Positions 57,366 through 64,000 of a stretch of DNA of 64,000 bases are shown in pieces. The position numbers and the translations under genes were made by a program. Position 1 is the first letter of the stretch. Each line of letters starts with the position of its first letter. The notes beneath the pieces were generated by a model. The model was given only the letters and a program-made list of their open reading frames with translations. It was not told the DNA's origin and did no database searches. The stretch comes from Peromyscus leucopus (Eukaryota > Chordata > Mammalia > Rodentia > Cricetidae). Location: NCBI RefSeq assembly GCF_004664715.2, contig NC_051071.1:830001-894000 (forward strand), written 5' to 3'.

Positions 57366-57505
57366 CAAGGGCAATGGTGAGACAAAACAACCATGGTCCA
57401 TGTGCGTGGTGGGTGGGAGATGAGTTGAATCTTCCTGTCTTTCAAACCTCTGTTGCTCTTTTTTTTTTTTTAAAAAAAAAAAAAGATGATTTAGTTTCAA
57501 TCGTG

Positions 57506-57507
<2 letters not shown>

Positions 57508-57553
<46 letters not shown>

Positions 57554-57733
57554 TGTGCACATGTAAGTGTGTATGTGCATGTGGGTGTTGTCTGAGGAGG
57601 CCAGAGCTGTCAGATGCCCTAGAGCTGGAGTTACAGGTGGTTGTGAGCGACCTGACATGGATGCTGGGAACGGAACTCAGGTCCCCTGTAAGAACAGTAT
57701 GAGCTTTTCACCTCTCAGCCATCTCACCAGAAG
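57508..57733 (-). repeat. (GT)n plus B2/B3-type SINE
   Basis: (GT)n 57508-57550, then GGCCAGAGCTGTCAGATGCCCTAGAGCTGGAGTTACAGGTGGTTGTGAGC and GGAACTCAGGTCCCCTGTAAGAAC. Confidence 0.85.
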
Positions 57734-58159
57734 CCACATTGGTTTTTCTCCCCCTTCTCATGTCTGTGTTTGATTGGACTTCACGTTACCTTTTCCTCAA
57801 ATACATCTTTTTAGGGATGCATGTGGCTGTGACAGCTGATGCCACTGTCTCTCTACCTCAGCAAAAACCTCACAGCCCTCCCCGACCCCACTACATTAGG
57901 ACAGTCTATCTAAGACATGAAGAAACCTTGGAAAGTTATGAACTTTTCCAAATACAGTTGCAAATTCATAAATTGCTTTCTGTGAGGAAGCTGTGAGAGA
58001 TTTCTGTTTGCAGTTTTAAGGTCAGGAAAGACTCCCAGCCCCACAGAGATTGTGTGGCACAAAGTATTGGCTCTAGAGTCAAAAGATCTTTATGTCTTGC
58101 TTCTAACAAGAGGGGGTATTCTTGGAAAACTCATTGAATTTTTGTGAATTTGGTGTTTT

Positions 58160-58362
58160 TACTTTTAAAGTTACTTTATTTTTAACTATGTGTGTGTGTG
58201 GGGGGCAGTATTGCATGTGAGTGCAATGCCTTCAGAGATAAGAAGAGGGTGTTGAGCTGAAGTTCCAAGCAGCTGTGAGATGTCACATGTGGGTGCTGGG
58301 AACCAAATTTGGGTCTTCTACAAGAGCAGGAAGTGCTCTTAACTGCTGAGCCGTTTCTCATC
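58160..58362 (-). repeat. B2/B3-type SINE
   Basis: AAGAAGAGGGTGTTGAGCTGAAG ... GTGGGTGCTGGGAACCAAATTTGGGTC ... AAGTGCTCTTAACTGCTGAGCC. Confidence 0.85.
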
Positions 58363-58995
58363 CCTCTTGGTTTTATTCTCAATGAAACTGGAGCTAATGA
58401 AGCAGTGTGTCCCTCGAGATCACAGGGACACTGCTCTGCAGCCTGTAAGGCATCGCATCTATGGGGAATACAGCTGTGTAAACAACTTTCCTGGAACTTG
58501 AAGAAAGCACATCACTACCTGAAGACCTGAAAGGTACGAGGTGGTCTTGCCTGTGACCCCCTGGGTGAAGTCCAGCCTGAGACAGCCCACTTAGGTCTTC
58601 GCGGCAAGCTGCACTAACCTCAGACACCTGCCCCACAGTGCAGCCTGTGTGTGGCTGGGAGCCTCGAGTGGGGTGGTGCAGGCATGCACATCGTGCCTTG
58701 CAGATAAAGGCCCTCTCAATCTCCCTGCTCTCCAGGCAGTCTGCACTCCTAGGAAGGAGGACAGGAGAGAGGAGTCAGTTTCTGGTAACTTGCCAAAGCC
58801 TTCCTCAGCCAGTCTGCTCACAGAGTGACCCTCATGACAAGTAGAAGACGTGAGAGGCAGATGGATCATGTCAGCTCAGGGCTTTGTGGCTTTTGTGGCC
58901 TCAGAGCAGTCAGTGACAGGGCTGCCAGCCTATTAACTTTCCGGGGAATGCTGGGTCAGCCAAGAGGCTGAGAAGTGAAGGGACCACAGGTGCCA

Positions 58996-59020
58996 GGGGG
59001 TGGGGTGGGGTGGGGTGGCA
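58996..59020 (+). repeat. (GGGGT)n short array, G-quadruplex candidate
   Basis: GGGGG then four TGGGG-type units, giving at least four runs of four or more G with single-base loops. Confidence 0.85.
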
Positions 59021-60239
59021 TCCAGGGGGACACCAGAGCTCTCTCTTCTTATGTTAATACATGTCTTAGCCAGCCCAGGCCTCCTCATCTGCTGCAGTCC
59101 CTGACAGCAAAGGGCCTCTAGAAAGATTAGTGATGCAGGAGAAGGTGCGAGGTTTGCAAGAAATGAAGGCTTGCATTGCTATTTGTGGAACACGTGCAGG
59201 TGTGAAACACCTTAAATGTTCCCTCAGCTGGGGTGTGTGCACACACGCGTGTCCACTTCCCTTTCCATCTTCTAAGAACAGAGAAAGCGAGTCCTCACTT
59301 CCTTCCTGGTCGGTGGCTGGAATTCCTTCAGTAGCCCCTCTGTTCTGAGTTAGACTCTGCAGCTACAGTACCATCAGCATTTCTGTTTTGTGCTCTCCTT
59401 TGTCTGTCTCCGGGGCTCAGACCAGAGCCAGACCCGACACTGAGGGGGTAGAGTGAGCAGAGCTGTCTCGTTTTGTGCTGCTCTGCCCTCCATATCCACC
59501 CTGTTTAACATGTAGATCTGAACCGCCGCTGCGCTTTGGGATGTGTGTAGGCAGTGCACTTTCCCTGTGGTTCAGACACGAATTTCCTCTCAGAATTCCC
59601 CAGGCTCAGTTAGTCCCCAGGCTTCTGGCAGGGAGCAGCAGGAAGTATTTTGTGTAGAAGCCTACACCCAAATCTCTCTTCACCTGCGAGTTTGTTTGGT
59701 TTGGACTGGAATAAATCGAAGACCCTGGTTTCTTTATCCCAAAGAAGAGCAAACACTCATGAGCTGCCTTGTCTGAGCCATTCTCTAGTGCTCAGAATCT
59801 CAATGAGCATGTTGAGCTGGGCCAAGTGTGTGAGCGCCTGGGATGAGGGCTTGTAACCCTGGCTGCATCTGGGGGTTTCTGAGAAAAGCACACTTGTCTA
59901 TATGGCAGGCCAGCTGAGGTAGAGTCTTTGAATGTGTGGTGTAGGGAGCTGTTGCTTTTAGGGTCTCTAGACGGTTCCTGTGTACACCAGAGGCTGAGAA
60001 CGCTTGGTCTGAGGTGAGCTGGTGTCGCAGGTAGAGGCATTGCCCCTGCCTTTCCCCAGCTGTGCCTTGCCTCAAGTGATGCCAGCATTATGCAGACAAC
60101 GTGGGGACAGCTTGCCACTCCATTCTGCTGGAATCTTCCCTGAGCACACTCGCTGACCTTCACTCTGTTCTGACCCCTCCCCCCTCTTTCCACGGAGGAG
60201 AAAGTTGTTCATTTTGTGGGACCACCATGCATCCCACTT

Positions 60240-60560
60240 CAATGGTGCAGGATAGCCCTGAGTATGAAGTGCTCAGCAGATGTTTACTGCGCTCTTGTCC
60301 CTCCAGCACTGTGTGGGACAGTTTATAAACAACAGTACTGCCTTAGTAAGCGCTGGTCCTCAGCCTCGCCAAATGCCGTGTAATTTTAGGTTTAAGCTTG
60401 TCTACACCTCATTGCTTCATCTATAAAATGGATAACGGGCTGTTGCTGTCCAACAGGCTTGTCTGAGGCTTTTCATGCAGATGTGTATAAACCCCTCAAC
60501 TCAGTGCCAGCCCCAGAAGCACTCGGTAAGGGTGTCGTGGCCCCGCCATCCCCGTCACCC
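60240..60560 (+). repeat. MIR-type SINE fragments
   Basis: AGTGCTCAGCAGATGTTTACTG and TTGTCTACACCTCATTGCTTCATCTATAAAATGGATAACGGG follow the MIR consensus. Confidence 0.6.
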
Positions 60561-60593
60561 TTGTCATTTTCCAACACAAATATAGAGAATTTG

Positions 60594-60985
60594 TTTTGGT
60601 TTTCTCTCTGTTGAACACCAGGAACAAAAGCAACCTGAGGAGGAAAAGGGTTGGTTTGGCTTACACTTCCAGGTTCAAGTCCATCACTGAGGGAAGTCAG
60701 GGCAGGAACTCAGGCAGGAACCTAGAACAGGAAGCATGGAGGAATGCTGCCTGCTAGCTCGCTCCCTGGCTTACAATCAGCTACCTTTCTTACACAGCCC
60801 AGACACACCTGCCTAGGGATGGTGCTACCCACAGTGCGCTGGGCCCTCCCATATCTGTCATAAACCAAGACAGCCTCTCCCAGACAGACAAAAAAACCAA
60901 TCAGATTGAGGTAATCAAATGAGGTTCCTTCTTCCTAGGTGACTCTAGGTTGTGTCAAGTTGGTGATTAAACCAAACAGGTCACA
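60594..60985 (+). repeat. Rodent interspersed repeat, near full length
   Basis: AAAGCAACCTGAGGAGGAAAAGGGTTGGTTTGGCTTACACTTCC through GTGACTCTAGGTTGTGTCAAGTTGG. It is the opposite orientation of the copy at 37,541-37,957. Confidence 0.7.
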
Positions 60986-61249
60986 GGAAATAAACTTGTT
61001 AAAGATAACACATCCTTAGCTCTTGAACGGTATTTTTATTGTAAATTTTAGCTGGTAGCTTGATTTACTACTAAAATATTGTGCTCTAGAATACTTGAAT
61101 TTTAAACAAATATATCCAAAGGATTTTTTAATGGGGCCATTGCTACTAAAAGATGATTTTAACCTTCATGAATGGGCAGCATGATGTTTGGTTCATTGCT
61201 TTTCTTTCTTCTCCTGAACTCTGTGCTGTGAGCTCCTTGACTAATGTCT

Positions 61250-61775
61250 TTGTCGATGTTATATTGCTGTGAAGAGACACCATGACCATGACAACTCTTT
61301 TTTTTTGGGGGGGGGGGGGATTCGAGTGAGACAGGGTTCCTTTGTGTAGCTTTGGAGTCTGTCCTAGAACTTGCTTTGTAGACCAGATCCGACTGCCTCT
61401 GCATCCTGAGTGCTGGGATTAAAGGTGTGTGCCACCACCACCTGGCTAGTCTTATAAAGGAAAATATTTAATTGGGGCGTGTTTACAGTTTCAGAGGTTT
61501 AGTTTATTATCGTCATGGTGGGAAGCATGGTGGCACACAGGCAGACATGGTGCTGGAGAGGTAACTGAGAGTCTACATCTGATTGGGCAGGAAGAAAGAG
61601 AGATGCTGGGATTGGCTTGAGCATTTGAAACTTCAAAGCCCACCCTCAGTGACACACTTCCTCCAACAAGGCCACACCTTCTAGTCCCTATTAGCACCTC
61701 TCCCTAATGACCAAGCATTCAAATCTATGAACCTAAGGGGGCCATTCCTCTTTAAACCACCACAACCATGGAACC
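61250..61775 (+). repeat. Rodent interspersed repeat split by a B1
   Basis: The left part TATTGCTGTGAAGAGACACCATGACCATGACAACTCT and right part TCTTATAAAGGAAAATATTTAATTGGGGCG ... CACCCTCAGTGACACACTTCCTCCAACAAGGCCACACC read continuously once the B1 is removed. Confidence 0.8.
61297..61446 (-). repeat. B1 SINE nested in another repeat
   Basis: A T8G12 run, then GAGACAGGGTTCCTTTGTGTAGCTTTGGAGTCTGTCC through GTGCTGGGATTAAAGGTGTGTGCCACCACCACCTGGC. The G12 in the tail region is unusual for a B1. Confidence 0.9.
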
Positions 61776-61904
61776 AAGGGAGTCGACTGACAGCAGCATC
61801 CTCGGCACCTCGGGGACATCCTTCCTTGCAACCGTCAAATGGTGTTCTTTAGTGCTGCCCAGCACAGGTGGGTGCGTCTTATCCAGCCCCACCCCCTTCA
61901 TCCT

Positions 61905-62035
61905 ATCAGCTCTCATCTGCTTCTTTCTCCTTTTATTCCTCCTTAGCCTATCGCCTCTTCTTGAACAGGGACTGTTGTTCTTGTCAGTGCTGAGTCCCCA
62001 GCACCTAGCACTGGCCAGCACATATTATATGCTGT
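61905..62035 (+). repeat. LINE L2 3'-end fragment
   Basis: GAACAGGGACTGTTGTTCTTGTCAGTGCTGAGTCCCCAGCACCTAGCACTGGCCAGCACATATTATATGCTGTC matches the L2 3' consensus closely in order. Confidence 0.75.
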
Positions 62036-62444
62036 CTGCACATCTGACTTCATGTCCCACCAGAATTAAAGAAAAGCCTCAAGTGATGCTGTCAATGAAA
62101 TCTACAGTGATAAAATGTACCCAGTTACAGCGTTTGGGAAGCATGGGTCTTTCCACAGGTGCCCTGTGACCTGCTGAATGACTGTGGTGTGGGTGGGATA
62201 GCCTGGGCTCGCCCTTACCCTCCTTCATAAGAAGTGGTGCACATGCTCCAAGCCAGAGTCCAGTGCCTCACTGTTGAGTTTGGCTCTGTCCTGAAGCCAG
62301 GCTACTCCTTTTATTACACAGGCATTGTATGCTCAGCCGTGGAGGGGGAGGTTGTGTATGTGATATGTAAGGTTCATTTTGTTCTTTAATTTTTTTAAAA
62401 AAAGTTTATATTATGTATATGAATATTTGTCTGCATGTATGTAC

Positions 62445-63308
62445 ACATACTTCCCTGGATGACAGACTACAAGCTATAAGATGAAATAAACCTTTTCCTG
62501 CACAAGTTGCTTTTGATCTTGGTGTTTTATAACAGCAATAGAAATCCTAAGACATAAATTAGTACCAGGAGTTGGGTGTTGATGTGACAGATCTGACCAT
62601 ATTTTGGGAGGATTGTGGAAGGACTTGGGGACATTGAGCTGGAGAAGCCCCTGGATGCTACAGCTTCCTAGGCTGCCGTGGGAACTTGGAAGACAAGGAT
62701 GCTGAGAGCAGTGCAGACAATGGAAGCCTGCCTTGTGAAGTTTCAGAGGGAAGCGAAGATTCTTTTACATCCTTTCATGTAAGAATTTGAATTAAGAACC
62801 AATAAAGTGAAACCTCTGCTTTACTGGGACAGTTTGTACTGGTCAGCTGGGGCCAAAGAATCAACTGTGATTAAGAGGAGACCAGCATCATTGAGGCAAA
62901 ATCTTTTGCAAGTGTTTTCTCAGGGTCAGCACACGGAAGCTATGGTCCATTGGGGACCAAGGTTATACCTCATGACTTTTCCATGGTAGTGGAAAAGTCA
63001 GCCAGATGGTACTGGTTTTGAAGGCATGAAGGGGTCATGGAAAGCAGCTAAGGCTTGGCGTTGTGTGTTCATGAAGGAGTTCGTGAAGAGAGCCCAGGAG
63101 AGGCTATTGGTGAAAGAGCAAGCCAGGAAGCAGCATGCCTCCATGACCTGTGCATCAGCTTCTGTCTCTTGCCCTGAGTGCCTGCCCTGCCCTGACTTCC
63201 CCCCATGAAGGACTGTGATCAGGTCATGTAAGCTGAAATAAACCCTTTCCTCCCCAAGTTGCTTTTGGTCACTGTTTTATCACAGCATTGGAAATCCTCA
63301 CTAAGACA
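62445..63308 (-). repeat. Rodent repeat composite with related ends
   Basis: Two related ends point the same way: GATGAAATAAACCTTTTCCTGCACAAGTTGCTTTTGATCTTGG (62,480) and GCTGAAATAAACCCTTTCCTCCCCAAGTTGCTTTTGGTC (63,230). Each is followed by a CTAAGACA-type end, about 760 bp apart. The interval (AGTACCAGGAGTTGGGTGTTG ... TTGGGGACCAAGGTTATACC) has rodent-repeat character but an uncertain family. The orientation given follows the copy at 37,541. Confidence 0.5.
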
Positions 63309-63458
63309 CTGTGGAAGCCTGAATGGGTTATCAGTTCTCCTGGAACTGGAGTTACAGATGGTTGTGAGCCTCCAGGTATGGGTGCTGGGAATTGAACCTG
63401 AGTCCTCTGCAAGAGCAGCAAATGCCCTTTAGTATTGAGCCATCTTTCCAGATCTCTC
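63309..63458 (-). repeat. B2/B3-type SINE
   Basis: CTCCTGGAACTGGAGTTACAGATGGTTGTGAGCC ... GGGTGCTGGGAATTGAACCTGAGTCCTCTGCAAGAGCAGCAAATGCCC. Confidence 0.88.
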
Positions 63459-64000
63459 TGTGTGTTTTTGTTTTGTTTTGACTGAGACTCATGTCTGTCC
63501 CCCTCAGGAGAGGACAAAGGACATGGTAGCCAGAGAATTGTTTTCTGCATTTACTTCCTGAACTTGGCAGCCTATGCTAGGGCAAAATCATCTTCAGTGA
63601 GCCGGAGGCAGGTATTGGTGGTATGCAGTTGCACCAAGGCTCCTGGTGTCTGTTAGGAGTGTTCTGAAGAGGGCAGTTGAATGGGGTGGTCTGGAAAGGA
63701 GAGGCACACTGTGGTAGCTTACACCCAATGCATCGGAAGTGAAGTCACTATGTCTTTTTTTTTTTTTTTGGATAGATTTTTTTTTTTTTTAAGGATTCCA
63801 GCCCTGTATTTCTCTGGGTTGTGCTCAGGAAATTTAATGCCATCATGTGACATCTTTGACTTTTGCTAAGAGCATGTGCACAGGCTAACTAAAGCATTTA
63901 ATGGTGGAAAACATCTAATTGCTTCACCGTGTGCTAAGTTTGGGTGACATTGTGGGAAATAATAACAAATTTAAGAGACTCATGAAATGAAGCAATTTTT

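Overview
The window is nuclear DNA from a rodent: spliced exons with GT/AG borders, many CA/GT microsatellites, and rodent SINEs (B1, B2/B3, B4 and ID types). Several B1 copies carry a 'TTT(G)GTGCCT(G)T(C)CCTGGA' segment that I associate with cricetid rodents (hamsters, voles, deer mice) rather than Mus or Rattus. That narrower placement is an inference.

Layout. Positions 1 to about 34,220 hold the 3' end of ABLIM2 (actin-binding LIM protein 2) on the + strand. Seven exons are supported: 6879-6931, 7636-7774, 15374-15435, 21641-21695, an 8-nt microexon at 23097-23104, 23296-23376, and the terminal exon 33065-33178 plus 3' UTR. Joined, they read 169 complete codons plus stop without interruption. 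They give the linker and the C-terminal villin-type headpiece, ending KKKALLF. The LIM domains and the upstream linker lie outside the window. The reading frame depends on the 8-nt microexon.

From about 34,220 to 42,830 is an intergenic stretch of roughly 8.6 kb, mostly interspersed repeats with no gene I can support. It begins with two CTCF-like motifs in divergent orientation at the ABLIM2 3' end. A CpG island at about 42,830-43,260 with GC boxes, an inverted CCAAT box and an NRF1-like motif is followed by a clean splice donor at 43,219/43,220. In mouse and human, AFAP1 lies directly downstream of ABLIM2 on the same strand, so I read this as the AFAP1 promoter and non-coding first exon. The rest of the window (43,220-64,000) would be AFAP1 intron 1, and no AFAP1 coding exon was seen there.

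Both genes encode actin-associated cytoskeletal proteins, but nothing here shows shared regulation. I found no novel enzymatic or defence system. The more unusual items are the obligate 8-nt microexon with a 191-bp intron, a NAGNAG acceptor, a cluster of motif matches in an upstream ABLIM2 intron (MEF2, CRE, E-box/DR2/E-box), a 41-bp insertion flanked by a 15-bp duplication and copied from about 1.2 kb away, two URR1-like hAT elements with 8-bp target duplications nested in older repeats, a GC-rich minisatellite just inside AFAP1 intron 1, and a 183-bp tandem duplication.
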